From: Amphibalanus amphitrite
Taxonomy: Eukaryota > Arthropoda > Thecostraca > Balanomorpha > Balanidae
Direction of reading: 5' to 3'
Length of the DNA: 64,000 bases
Assembly: GCF_019059575.1 (NCBI RefSeq)
Contig: NW_024881503.1
Span: 2,294,001 to 2,358,000 of the forward strand
Both the position numbers and the translations under genes were made by a program. The notes under the pieces are model-generated. The model saw nothing but the letters and a program-made list of their open reading frames with translations. It was not told the DNA's origin and made no database searches. Numbering within the stretch: the first letter of the stretch is position 1; every line of letters begins with the position of its first letter. Below are positions 47,588-60,084 of the stretch, piece after piece.

Positions 47588-47630
47588 TACCTATATTTTC
47601 AGCAGTTTTTAAGCACATCATGGAAGCTTA
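47588..47630. other. 43-bp unique spacer
   Basis: Begins 'tacctatattttcagcag', ends 'catggaagctta', and is unlike any RC, M1 or M2 sequence here. It starts with T directly after a hairpin end, as expected if unit 24 went in before a T. Confidence 0.6.
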
Positions 47631-48635
47631 TAACCGCAGGTTGTTTGAAAAGACAAACACTATTCGTTAGAATTGTGTTTTTCTATTGAAAAACAACCGG
47701 AGCGGTCGTTCTCCGGGCTATGTTTTGCAAGTCTGGCAGCGAATCGAGACATCTTGATTGGGGCCTAGACGAAATGTACAATCTTCGTAAAAAGTTCAGT
47801 GTATAGGCTCCCGGAGGCGATCTACCTTATGGCATCGGTCGCTACTCGCTTAAAACCTCGTGGCACGTGGCACGTGCGATTCCATTTTCCCCGTGTTAAG
47901 TGAACGGGGTTTTGGACACTTTTTGCGCGATCGCCAATAGCGGGAAAACGAGCCAAGGAAGAGGTGGTTTTCTTCCCAGCATTTTATGGCAAACACGTTT
48001 GGGTACACGCTAGTGTGCGCTGTATACCCCTCAGAATCTCGGAACGTGTCTTTGCACGAGGTCAAAGTTGGAATTTTGCTGTGTCCCATGTTAAGTCAAT
48101 GGACGGCGATGTCGAGACTTTGCAGAGACATTTTCATTCGATCTTTGTACAAAATTTTAGAGATAGATTTCGCCCAAACTCTTATATCTTGTAAAGGAAA
48201 GAGCATAGTACATGCCGTTATGCTTCGTTAAGCTGGCAGAAATCGTTTTTTCTAATAAAGTTCGTTTGAAAATGAAAATTTTTAACATGGAAAGTCAATG
48301 GGAGCGTCTTTGTTGCTTAATAACTTTTTACGTTACAGATATATCAAAGTGAAAAGTTAATAAAACATACAACTTTCGATGCTCTTTCCAATAATGTATA
48401 GAACGTCACTGCACGATGTGCCGTTTTTAAGAAAAGTTGTAAAAAAGCAGGGCTCGACTGTGACTTGAACCCAACCACATTAGAGTATACGAATAGGTGA
48501 CGGCGATACCTCCCGTGTGCGGATGCGACACTGATTATTGCTAAATATTAGCAGTAGGCCGCCTGTGGGGTGCCTGTACAAACCTTATATCTCTGCAACC
48601 ACTGGACCGATTCACTCGCGGTCTTTTGTGTGGGA
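47631..48635 (+). mobile_element. RC unit 25 (subfamily B), truncated
   Basis: 1005 bp, including 'gatctaccttatggcatcgg', the wording that explains the split of unit 1. It stops at 'cttttgtgtggga' in place of the expected 'tagcttc', before the minisatellite. Confidence 0.83.
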
Positions 48636-50449
48636 TAACCGCAGGTTGTTTGAAAAGACAAACACTATTCGTTAGAATTGTGTTTTTCTATTGAAAAACA
48701 ACCGGAGCGGTCGTTCTCCGGGCTATGTTTTGCAAGTCTGGCAGCGAATCGAGACATCTTGATTGGGGCCTAGACGAAATGTACAATCTTCGTAAAAAGT
48801 TCAGTGTATGGGCTCCCGGAGGCGATCTACCTTATGGCACCGGTCGCTACTCGCTTAAAACCTCGTGGCACGTGGCACGTGCGATACCATTTTCCCCATG
48901 TTAAGTCAACGGGGTTTTGGACACTTTTTGCGAGATCGCGAATGGCGGGAAAACGAGCCAAGGAAGAGGTGGTTTTCTTCCGAGCATTTTATGGCAAACA
49001 CGTTCCGGTACACGCCAGTGTGCGCTGTATACCCCTCAGAATCTCGGAACGTGTCTTTGCACGAGGTCAAAGTTGGAATTTTGCTGTGTCCCATGTTAAG
49101 TCAATGGACGGCGATGTCGAGACTTTGCAGAGACATTTTCATTCGATCTTTGTACAAAATTTTAGAGATAGATTTCGCCCAAACTCTTATATCTTGTAGA
49201 GAAAGGAACATAGTACATGCTGGTGTGCTTCGTTAAGCTGGCAGAAATCGTTTTTTCTAATAAAGTTCGTTTGAAAATGAAAATTTTTAACATGGAAAGT
49301 CAATGGGTGCGTCTTTATTCCTCTATAACTTTTATTGTTAGTAATATACATAGGTGAAAAGTTCATATAATATACAACATTTGATGCTCTTTCCACTGAT
49401 GTATAGAACGTCACTGCACGATGTGCCGTTTTCAAGAAAAGTTGTAAAAAAGCAGGGCTCGACTGTGACTTGAACCCAACCACAATAGAATATACGAACA
49501 GGTGAAGGGGACACCTCCCATGTGCGGACGCGACACTGATTATTGCTAAATATTAGCAGTCGGCCGCCGTGGGGGCGCCTTTACAAACCTTATATCTCTG
49601 CAACCACTGGACCGATTCACTCGCAGTCTTTTGTGTGGGATAGCTTCTTCCTTTCTTACACGTAGTGTGCTACTCTCGATACGTATGGGTCACCCCTTAT
49701 GCACGTGCCACGTGCAAAACGAAGAGGCGTCAGTTTGGTAAGAAGTCTAATTACTCTGTAGTTAGTTTGCCGATTGCGCTGATACTTGGCTGGGATGTAG
49801 GCAACCGCCGCGCAATGCATTTCCATGTGTCACGGTTGGGGTGCAGCTGCACGTGCGCACGGGCAGGGTGACGATTCCAGATCTCGAGAACGGCTGGGCC
49901 GATTGTGATCAAAGTTGGCACACCGCTAGGGATCGGCGAGTAGGGTGCCGTGCACAAGTCAGATGGGGCCCAGTTTGCACGTGCGCACGTGCAGGCTGAC
50001 GCTTCCATATCTCAAGAACGGCTGGACCGACTGTGCTCAAATTTGGCATACCACTAGAGACTGGTTAGTAGGGTGCCGTGCACAAGTCAGTAAGTATGTA
50101 TTTTCATGTGCCACGGTTGGGGTACAACTGCACGTGCGCACGTGTAGGGGTCGTTTCCAGATCTTGGAAACGGCTGGGCCGAATGCGATTAAATTTGGTA
50201 CATCGCTAGAAACCAGCGAATAGAGTGCCGTGCACAAGTCAATTGGGACCCAGCTTGCACGTGCGCACGTGCAGGGTGCCGCTTCAAGATCTCGAAAACG
50301 GCCGGGCCGATTGCACCCAAATTTTGCACACCGCTCTAGACGGGCGAATAGGGTGCCGTGCACGTCAGTTTTTAGCACACCCACTCCGGTCTGCACGTGC
50401 AAGGCTCATCCTCTCGTTTGGCGGTTGGCGTTTTTGCTGCGTTACAGAG
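48636..50449 (+). mobile_element. RC unit 26 (subfamily B), lacks the last about 70 bp
   Basis: 1814 bp, nearly full length, stopping at 'gctgcgttacagag' where 'gtgcttgctcaaac' is expected, so the subterminal inverted repeat and hairpin are absent. Confidence 0.83.
49848..50401 (+). repeat. E-box palindrome minisatellite, unit 26
   Basis: Four cores, near 49848, 49975, 50128 and 50255, plus a half copy. Confidence 0.82.
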
Positions 50450-50664
50450 TAACCGCAGGTTGTTTGAAAAGACAAACACTATTCGTTAGAATTGTGTTTT
50501 TCTACGAATAGGGTGCCGTGCACGTCAGTTTTTAGCACACCCACTCCGGTCTGCACGTGCAAGGCTCATCCTCTCGTTTGGCGGTTGGCGTTTTTGCTGC
50601 GTTACAGAGTAACCGCAGGTTGTTTGAAAAGACAAACACTATTCGTTAGAATTGTGTTTTTCTA
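50345..50664 (+). repeat. tandem duplication, two copies of 160 bp
   Basis: 50345-50504 and 50505-50664 read the same. Each copy holds the last 105 bp of unit 26 (from 'cgaatagggtgccg') and the first 55 bp of a new RC unit, so the duplication spans a unit junction. Confidence 0.85.
50450..50504 (+). mobile_element. RC unit 27, 55-bp 5'-end fragment
   Basis: First 55 bases of a unit ending 'gtgtttttcta', then return to the unit 26 tail through the 160-bp duplication. It is best read as a product of that duplication. Confidence 0.75.
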
Positions 50665-52573
50665 TTGAAAAACAACCGGAGCGGTCGTTCTCCGGGCTAT
50701 GTTTTGCAAGTCTGGCAGCGAATCGAGACATTTTGGGTGGGGCCTAGACGAAATGTACAATCTTCGTAAAAAGTTCATGGTATGGGCTCCCGGAGGCGAT
50801 CTACCTGATGGCACCGGTCGCTACTCGCTAAGAAGTCTTTTGCGCGTGGCACGTGCGATTCCATTTTCCCCATGTTAAGTGAACGGGGTTTTGGACACTT
50901 TTTGCGCGATCGCCAATAGCGGAAAAACGAGCCAAGGAAGAGGTGGTTTTCTTCCCAGCATTTTATGGCAAACACGTTTGGGTACACGCCAGTGTGCGCT
51001 GTATACCCCTCAGAATCTCGGAACGTGTCTTTGCACGAGGTCAAAGTTGGAATTTTGCTGTGTCCCATGTTAAGTCAATGGACGGCGATGTCGAGACTTT
51101 GCAGAGACATTTTCATTCGATCTTTGTACAAAATTTTAGAGATAGATTTCGCCCAAACTCTTATATCTTGTAGAGAAAGGAGCATAGTACATGCTGGTAT
51201 GCTTCGTTAAGCTGGCAGAAATCGTTTTTTTCTACTAAAGTTCGTTTGAAAATGAAAATTTTTAACATGGAAAGTCAATGGGTGCGTCTTTATTCCTCTA
51301 TAACTTTTATCGTTAGTAATATATATAGGTGAAAAGTTGATATAATATACGACTTTCGATGCTCTTTCCAACGATGTATAGCACGTCACTGCACGGTGTG
51401 CCGTTTTCAAGAAAAGTTGTAAAAAAGCAGGGCTCGACTGTGACTTGAACCCAACCACATTGAGTATACGAACAGGTGAAGGGGACACCTCCCATGTGCG
51501 GACGCGACACTGATTATTGCTTATTATTGGCAGTCGGCCGTTGTGGGTGCGCCTTTGCTAAGCTTATATCTCCACAACTGCTTGACCGATTCACTCGCCG
51601 TCTTTTGTGTGGGATAGCCTCTTCCATTCTTACACGTAGTGTGCTATTCTTGATGCGTATGGGTGACCCCTAATGCACGTGCCACGTGCAAAGCGAAGAG
51701 GTGTCAGTTCGGTAGCAAGTGTAATAACTCTGTAGTTATTTTGCCGATTGCGCTGATCCTTGGCATGGATGTAGGCAACCGCCGGGCAATACATTTCCGT
51801 GTGTCACGGTTGGGGTGCAGCTGCACGTGCGCACGGGCAGGGTGACGCTTCCAGATCTCGAGAACGGCTGGGCCGATTGTGATCAAAGTTGGCACACCGT
51901 TAGGGATCGGCGAGTAGGGTGCCGTGCACAACTCAGATGGGACCCATTTGGCACGTGCGCACGTGCAGGCTGACGCTTCCAGATCTCAAGAACGGCTGGG
52001 CCGATTGCACTCAAATTCGGTACACTTCTAGAGACCGATTAGAAGGTTGCCGTGCACAAGTCAGTGAGTATGTATTTGCATGTGTCACGGTTGGATTGCA
52101 GCTGCACGTGCGCACGTGCAGGGGTCGCTCCCAGATCTTGAAATTGAATGGGCTGATTGAGTTCAAAGTTGGTACATCGCTAGAAACCGGCGAATAGATA
52201 TTTTCATGTGCCACGGTTGGGGTGCAGCTGCACGTGCGCACGTGTAGGGGTCGCTTCCAGATCTTGGAAACGGCTGGGCCGATTCAGATTTAATTCGGTA
52301 CACCGCTAGAGACCGGCGAATAGAGTGCCGTGCACAAGTCAATTGGGACCCAGGCTGCACGTGCGCACGTGCAGGGTGTCGCTTCCGGATCTCGAAAATG
52401 GCCGTGCCGATTGCACTCAAATTTGGCACACCGCTATAGACCGACGAATAGGGTGCCGTGCACGTCAGTCCGTATCACACCGACTCCGGTCTGCACGTGC
52501 AAGGCTCATCCTCTCGTTTGGCGGCGGGCGTTTTTGCTGCGTTTACAAAGGTGCTTGCTCAAACAACCTGCGG
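50610..52573 (+). mobile_element. RC unit 28 (subfamily B), lacks the 3' hairpin
   Basis: 1964 bp. It contains the complete subterminal inverted repeat but stops after TCAAACAACCTGCGG; the next 5' end follows at once in place of 'tcccgcgatgc'. The hairpin alone is missing. Confidence 0.85.
51831..52501 (+). repeat. E-box palindrome minisatellite, unit 28
   Basis: Five cores, near 51831, 51949, 52102, 52228 and 52355, plus a half copy. The piece from 52199 repeats a monomer start (tattttcatgtgccacgg) out of the usual order. Confidence 0.82.
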
Positions 52574-52591
52574 TAACCGCAGGTTGTTTGA
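52559..52591. repeat. 33-bp palindrome at the unit 28/29 junction
   Basis: The 3' subterminal repeat TCAAACAACCTGCGGT abuts the 5' repeat ACCGCAGGTTGTTTGA with one base between, giving perfect 16-bp arms. This joins the two element ends directly. Confidence 0.85.
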
Positions 52592-52662
52592 AATAGACAA
52601 ACACTATTCGTTAGAATTGTGTTTTTCTATTGAAAAACAACCGGAGCGGTCCTTCTCCGGGC
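52574..52662 (+). mobile_element. RC unit 29, 89-bp 5'-end fragment
   Basis: First 89 bases of a unit (variant 'gaaatagac'), cut at 'ctccgggc' in place of the expected 'tatgttt'. It includes the CCGGAG/CTCCGG subterminal stem. Confidence 0.8.
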
Positions 52663-53503
52663 TAACCGCAGGTTGTTTGAAAAGACAAACACTATTCGTT
52701 AGAATTGTGTTTTTCTATTGAAAAACAACCGGAGCGGTCCTTCTCCGGGCTATGTTTTGAAAGTCTGGCAGCGAATCGAGACATCTTGGTCGCAGCCTAG
52801 ACGAATCCCTCAATCTTCGTAAAAAGTTCAGGGTATGGGCTCCCGGAGGCGATCTACCTGATGGCACCGGTCGCTACTCGCTTAAAACCTCGTGGCACGT
52901 GGCACGTGCGATTCCATTTTCCCCATGTTAAGTCAACGGGGTTTTGGACACTTTTTGCGCGATCGCCAATGGCGGGAAAACGAGCCAAGAAGGAGGTGGC
53001 TTTCTTCCCAGCATTTTATGGCAAACACGTTTGGGTACACGCTAGTGTGCGCCGTATACCCCTCAGAACTTCGTAACGTGTCTTTGCACGAGGTCAAAGT
53101 TGAACTTTTTTCGCTCCCCATGTTAAGTCAATGGGCGTTTTTGCAGAGACTTTTTCATTCGCTCATTGTACAAAATTATATGATACGATTTTGTTTAAAC
53201 TTTCAGGACTTGTTGAGAACAGACCATAGAATATGTTGTTATGCTTCGTTAAGCTGTCAGAATTCGTTTGCTCTTTTGAAGCTCGTTTAAAAATGAAAAA
53301 TTTTAACATGGAAAGTGAATGGGAGCGTCTTTGCTGCTTAATAACTTTTTACAGTTGAGATATATTTAAGTGAAAAGTTGATAGGTTATACAACTTTTGA
53401 TGCTCTTTCCAATGATATATACAACTTTATTGCACGTGGTGCCGTTTTTGAGAAATATAGTAAAAAAGCACGACATTACCGAGATTTGAGCTCAGACCTA
53501 TGT

Positions 53504-54299
53504 CGTTACGGTGTCAGGCGGACACGAGGACAGGTGGCGCCGCCGCCGCCCGCATAGCGGCGGGAATGTGAACTAACCTGTTTACCATCTATGGTATGGT
53601 ACCATCGGGGGACCGGCCGCCGTCGGCACCATTTCGGGACTTTGCATCGCAATAAAAGGCTTATTTATAATTGAACATGGACTAGCGAGAGTCGATATGG
53701 AATCAGAATTTGATGCTCTACAAAACTAGGCTGTTTTCATTGTGATGACATCACAGACTACACCGCTAACCCCAATAAAGCAGATTTATGTCGCGTCATC
53801 GATGATTACATATAATGTTTCTTTGATATATATGTAGTCGGGTCTTTCAGCTGCGTCCCTCCCCTCCCTCGCCGCGCCGGCGGGTCGGCCATCCGCGGCT
53901 TGCCGCCCGCCGGCTGCTGGCCGGTCAGCTGGCCGGTCAGCTGGTCGCCCGCGGCTGTCGGTGCAGTGCGGGATGCCTACTTGCGGGGGGCCGTCGTGGC
54001 GGCGGCCCGGGTGGACTGGGCGAGCAGTGAGTTGGGGAGCGCTGCGCTGTCTGGTGCTCTAGTTTGTATTGCGCTCGCATGATACGGCTTGAGCCAATAC
54101 AGAGTGAACTGATTGAGCTGAGCAAGTCTTTATATACATTGAAAAGTAAAGCACTTTTTACTGCATCTACGGTGAGATGCTAGATAAAATTTATGGTCTA
54201 CCTAATGGTACCCATTACTTAACAATTAAGTGAATCATTTCGTCGCTAAACTCTCGTAAATTCGTATGTCCGCCTCACTATGGAGTTTGGACCGTAACG
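53504..54299. mobile_element. M1 copy in unit 30
   Basis: 796 bp with private changes (aattgaacatgg, gtcgatatgg, gatgacatc). The core has 'gctgtctggtgctc', shared with units 31 and 32. Confidence 0.74.
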
Positions 54300-54682
54300 T
54301 ATGGCCTTTGCTCAGACAGTATACGAACAGGTGACGGGGATACCTCCCATAGAAGGATGCGACACGATTTTACTGCTAAATAGCGGCCGGCCGCCGTGGG
54401 GAGTCTGGGGACGTTTTTGTACGACTTATATCTCGGCAACCACTGGGCTGATACACTTACGGTTTTTTGTGTGGGGTAGCTTTTTCCCTTCTTTCATATA
54501 GTGTGCTACTCTCGATGCATATGGGTGACCCCTAACGCACGTTCCACGTGCAAAGCCAAGAGGTGCCTGTTTTGTAATAAGCGCAATAGCTCGGTAATTA
54601 CTGGGCCGATTGCGCTAAAACTTGGCATGGAGGTAGACACTTTTCAGGCAATGCATTTCCATGTGTCACGGTTGGGGTGCCG

Positions 54683-55248
54683 CTGCACGTGCGCACGGGC
54701 AGGGTGACGATTCCAGATCTCGAGAACGGCTGGGCCGATTGTGATCAAAGTTGGCACACCGTTAGGGCTCGGCGAGTAGGGTGCTGTGCACAAGTCAGAT
54801 GGGACCCAGTTTGCACGTGCGCACGTGCAGGCTGACGCTTCCATATCTCAAGAACGGCTGGACCGACTGTGCTCAAATTTGGCATACCACTAGAGACTGG
54901 TTAGTAGGGTGCCGTGCACAAGTCAGTAAGTATGTATTTTCATGTGCCGCGGTTGGGGTGCAGCTGCACGTGCGCACCTGTAGGGGTCGCTTCCAGATCT
55001 TGGAAACGGCTGGGCCGATTCAGATTAAATTTGGTTAAATTTGGTACATCGCTAGAAACCGGCGAATAGAATGCCGTGCACAAGTCAATTGGGGCCCAGG
55101 CTGCACGTGCGCACGTGCAGGGTGTCGCTTCCAGATCTCGAAAACGGCCGGGTCGATTGCACTCAAATTTGGCACACCGCTATAGACCGGCGAATAGGGT
55201 GCCGTGCACGTCAGTCCGTAGCACACCGACTCCGGTCTGCACGTGCAA
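54683..55248 (+). repeat. E-box palindrome minisatellite, unit 30
   Basis: Four cores plus a half copy; the first is decayed (acgggcag) and the third reads 'gcgcacctgtag'. Confidence 0.82.
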
Positions 55249-56192
55249 GGCTCATCCTCTCGTTTGGCGGCGGGCGTTTTTGCTGCGTTTACAAAGGTGC
55301 TTGCTCAAACAACCTGCGGTCCCGCGATGCGGAGCCCAGCATCGCAGATGCTGTAACCGCAGGTTGTTTGAAAAGACAAACACTATTCGTTAGAATTGTG
55401 TTTTTCTATTGAAAAACAGCCGGAGCGGTCCTTCTCCGGGCTATGTTTGCAAAGTTGGCCTGAGATTGGGGCAACTTGGTCGCAGCCTAGAGTTTTGCGT
55501 TTAGGATCGTAAAAATTTCAGGGTATAGACTTTTGCAGGTGATCTACCTGATGGTACCGGTCGCTACTCGCAACAAAAATCATTGCGCGTGCCACGTGCA
55601 ATTGCATTTTCCCCATGTTAAGTCAACGGGGTTTTGGACACTTTTTGCGCGATCGCCAATGGCGGGAAAACGAGCCAAGAAGGAGGTGGTTTTCTTCCCA
55701 GCATTTTATGGCAAACACGTTCTGGTACACGCCAGTGTGCGCCGTATACCCGTCAGAATTCGTTAACTTGAGTTGCACGAGTTTGAAGTTGAACTTTTTT
55801 CGCTCCCCATGTTAAGTCAATGGACGTTTTTGCAGAGGCATTTTCATTCGCTCATTGTACAAAATTATATGATACGATTTTGTTTAAACTTTCAGGACTT
55901 GTTGAGAAAAGACAATAGAATATGTTGTTATGCTTCGTTAAGCTGTCAGAATTCGTTTGCTCTTTTGAAGCTCGTTTAAAAATGAAAAATTTTAACATGG
56001 AAAGTCAATGGGAGCGTCTTTGCTGCTTAATAACTTTTTACGTTTAAGATATGTTTAAGTCAAAAGTTGATATTTTATACAACTTTTGATGCTCTTTCCA
56101 ATGATATATACAACGTTATTGCACGTGCTGCCGTTTTTGAGAAATTTCGTAAAAAAGCACGACATTGCCGAGATTTGAGCTCAGACCTATAT

Positions 56193-57004
56193 CGTTACGG
56201 TGCCAGGCGGACACGAGGACAGGTGGCGCCGCCGCCGCCAGCATAGCGGCGGGAATGCGAACTAACCTGTTTACCATCTATGGTATGGGGGACCATCGGG
56301 GGACCGGCCGCCGTCGGCACCATTTCGGGCTTAGTTTTGACTTTGCATCGCAATAAAAGGCTTATTTGCAATTGAAAATGGACTAGCGAGAGTCGTTATG
56401 GAATCAGAATTTGATGCTCTACAAAACTAGGCTATTTTCATTGTGATGGCATCACAGACTACACCGCTAACCCCAATAAAGCAGATTTATGTCGCGTCAT
56501 CGATGATTACATGTAATGTTTCTTTGGTATATATGTTTGTAGTCGGGTCTTTCAGCTGCCTCCCTCTCCTCCCTCGCCGCGCCGGCGGGTCGGCCATCCG
56601 CGGCTTGCCGCCCGCCGGCTGCTGGCCGGTCAGCTGGCCGGTCAGCTGGTCGCCCGCGGCTGTCGGTGCAGTGCGGGATGCCTACTTGCGGGGGGCCGTC
56701 GTGGCGGCGGCCCGGGTGGACTGGGCGAGCAGTGAGTTGGGGAGCGCTGCGCTGTCTGGTGCTCTAGTTTGTATTGCGCTCGCATGATACGGCTTGAGCC
56801 AATACAGAGTGAACTGATTGAGCTGAGCAAGTCTTTATATACATTGAAAAGTAAAGCACTTTTTACTGCATCTACGGTGAGATGCTAGAGAAAATTTATG
56901 GCCTACCTAATGGTACCCATTACTTAACATTTAAGTGAATCATTTCGTCGCTAAACTCTCGTAAATTCGTATGTCCGCCTCACTATGGAGTTTGGACCGT
57001 AACG
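56193..57004. mobile_element. M1 copy in unit 31
   Basis: 812 bp. It has an extra 'cttagttttga' segment after 'catttcggg', 'tatggtatgggggacc' near the M2 site, and 'tatatgtttgtagtc', all shared only with unit 32. Confidence 0.74.
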
Positions 57005-57387
57005 TATGGCCTTTGCTCAGACAGTATACGAACAGGTGACGGGGATACCTCCCGTAGAAGGATGCGACACGATTTTACTGCTAAATAGCGGCCGGCCGCC
57101 GTGGGGAGTCTGGGGACGTTTTTGTACGACTTATATCTTGGCAACCACTGGGCTGATACACTTACGGTTTTTTGTGTGGGGTAGCCTTTTCCCTTCTTTC
57201 ATATAGTGTGCTACTCTCGATGCATATGGGTGACCCCTAACGCACGTTCCACGTGCAAAGCCAAGAGGTGCCTGTTTTGTAATAAGCGCAATAGCTCGGT
57301 AATTACTGGGCCGATTGCGCTAAAACTTGGCATGGAGGTAGACACTTTCCAGGCGATGCATTTCCATGTGTCACGGTTGGGGTGCCG

Positions 57388-57942
57388 CTGCACGTGCGCA
57401 CGGGCAGGGTGACGATTCCAGATCTCGAGAACGGCTGGGCCGATTGTGATCAAAGTTGGCACACCGTTAGGGCTCGGCGAGTAGGGTGCCGTGCACAAGT
57501 CAGATGGGACCCAGTTTGCACGTGCGCACGTGCAGGCTGACGCTTCCATATCTCAAGAACGGCTGGATCGACTGTGCTCAAATTTGGCATACCACTAGAG
57601 ACTGGTTAGTAGGGTGCCGTGCACAAGTCAGTAAGCATGTATTTTCATGTGCCGCGGTTGGGGTGCAGCTGCACGTGCGCACCTGTAGGGGTCGCTTCCA
57701 GATCTTGGAAACGGCTGGGCCGATTCAGATTAAATTTGGTACATCGCTAGAAACCGGCGAATAGAGTGCCGTGCACAAGTCAATTGGGGCCCAGGCTGCA
57801 CGTGCGCACGTGCAGGGTGTCGCTTCCAGATCTCGAAAACGGCCGGGTCGATTGCACTCAAATTTGGCACACCGCTATAGACCGTCGAATAGGGTGCCGT
57901 GCACGTCAGTCCGTAGCACACCGACTCCGGTCTGCACGTGCA
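57388..57942 (+). repeat. E-box palindrome minisatellite, unit 31
   Basis: Four cores plus a half copy, as in units 30 and 32. Confidence 0.82.
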
Positions 57943-58889
57943 AGGCTCATCCTCTCGTTTGGCGGCGGGCGTTTTTGCTGCGTTTACAAAGGTGCTTGCT
58001 CAAACAACCTGCGGTCCCGCGATGCGGAGCCCAGCATCGCAGATGCTGGGTAACCGCAGGTTGTTTGAAAAGACAAACACTATTCGTTAGAATTGTGTTT
58101 TTCTATTGAAAAACAACCGGAGCGGTCCTTCTCCGGGCTATGTTTGCAAAGTTGGCCTGAGATTGGGGCAACTTGGTCGCAGCCTAGAGTTTTGCGTTTA
58201 GGATCGTAAAAATTTCAGGGTATAGACTTTTGCAGGTGATCTACCTGATGGTACCGGTCGCTACTCGCAACAAAAATCATTGCGCGTGCCACGTGCAATT
58301 GCATTTTCCCCATGTTAAGTCAACGGGGTTTTGGACACTTTTTGCGCGATCGCCAATGGCGGGAAAACGAGCCAAGAAGGAGGTGGTTTTCTTCCCAGCA
58401 TTTTATGGCAAATACGTTCTGGTACACGCCAGTGTGCGCCGTATACCCGTCAGAATTCGTTAACTTGAGTTGCACGAGTTTGAAGTTGAACTTTTTTCGC
58501 TCCCCATGTTAAGTCAATGGGCGTTTTTGCAGAGGCATTTTCATTCGCTCATTGTACAAAATTTTATGATACGATTTTGTTTAAACTTTCAGGACTTGTT
58601 GAGAAAAGACCATAGAACATGTTGTTATGCTTCGTTAAGCTGTCAGAATTCGTTTGTTCTTTCTGAGCTCGTTTAAAGAAGAATTTTTTTAACATGCAAA
58701 GTCAATGGGAGCGTCTTTGGTGCTTAATAACTTTGTACCTTGAAGACATATTCAAGTGAAAAGTTGATAGGTTATACAACTTTTGATGCTCTTTCCAATG
58801 ATATATACAACGTTATTGCACGTGCTGCCGTTTTTGAGAAATGTAGTAAAAAAGCACGACATTACCGAGATTTGAGCTCAGACCTCTAT

Positions 58890-59701
58890 CGTTACGGTGC
58901 CAGGCGGACACGAGGACAGGTGGCGCCGCCGCCGCCAGCATAGCGGCGGGAATGTGAACTAACCTGTTTACCATCTATGGTATGGGGGACCATCGGGGGA
59001 CCGGCCGCCGTCGGCACCATTTCGGGCTTAGTTTTGACTTTGCATCGCAATAAAAGGCTTATTTACAATTGAAAATGGACTAGCGAGAGTCGTTATGGAA
59101 TCAGAATTTGATGCTCTACAAAACTAGGCTATTTTCATTGTGATGGCATCACAGACTACACCGCTAACCCCAATAAAGCAGATTTATGTCGCGTTATCGA
59201 TGATTACATGTAATGTTTCTTTGGTATATATGTTTGTAGTCGGGTCTTTCAGCTGCCTCCCTCTCCTCCCTCGCCGCGCCGGCGGGTCGGCCATCCGCGG
59301 CTTGCCGCCCGCCGGCTGCTGGCCGGTCAGCTGGCCGGTCAGCTGGTCGCCCGCGGCTGTCGGTGCAGTGCGGGATGCCTACTTGCGGGGGGCCGTCGTG
59401 GCGGCGGTCCGGGTGGACTGGGCGAGCAGTGAGTTGGGGAGCACTGCGCTGTCTGGTGCTCTAGTTTGTATTGCGCTCGCATGATACGGCTTGAGCCAAT
59501 ACAGAGTAAACTGATTGAGCTGAGCAAGTCTTTATATACATTGAAAAGTAAAGCACTTTTTACTGCATCTACGGTGAGATGCTAGAGAAAATTTATGGCC
59601 TACCTAATGGTACCCATTACTTAACAATTAAGTGAATCATTTCGTCGCTAAACTCTCGTAAATTCGTATGTCCGCCTTACTATGGAGTTTGGACCGTAAC
59701 G
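58890..59701. mobile_element. M1 copy in unit 32
   Basis: 812 bp with the unit 31 alleles plus a few private changes (gtcgcgttatcg, gcggtccgggtgg). Confidence 0.74.
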
Positions 59702-60084
59702 TATGGCCTTTGCTCAGACAGTATACGAACAGGTGACGGGGATACCTCCCATAGAAGGATGCGACACGATTTTACTGCTAAATAGCGGCCGGCCGCCGTG
59801 GGGAGTCTGGGGACGTTTTTGTACGACTTATATCTCGGCAACCACTGGGCTGATACACTTACGGTTTTTTGTGTGAGGTAGCTTTTTCCCTTCTTTCATA
59901 TAGTGTGCTACTCTTGATGCATATGGGTGACCCCTAACGCACGTTCCACGTGCAAAGCCAAGAGGTGCCTGTTTTGTAATAAGCGCAATAGCTCGGTAAT
60001 TACTGGGCCGATTGCGCTAAAACTTGGCAAGGAGGTAGACACTTTCCAGGCGATGCATTTCCATGTGTCACGGTTGGGGTGCCG

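Larger units (their letters stand above)
52663..55353 (+). mobile_element. RC unit 30 (subfamily A), complete
   Basis: 2691 bp. The right body has an 8-bp insertion (gtggggagtctggggacg) shared with units 31 and 32, and the minisatellite resembles B units. A 10-bp duplication 'taaatttggt' occurs near 55026. It ends GATGCTG. Confidence 0.87.
55354..58050 (+). mobile_element. RC unit 31 (subfamily A), complete
   Basis: 2697 bp, the same length as unit 32, with few differences. The left body is of the unit 15/24 type. It ends GATGCTGGG. Confidence 0.88.
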
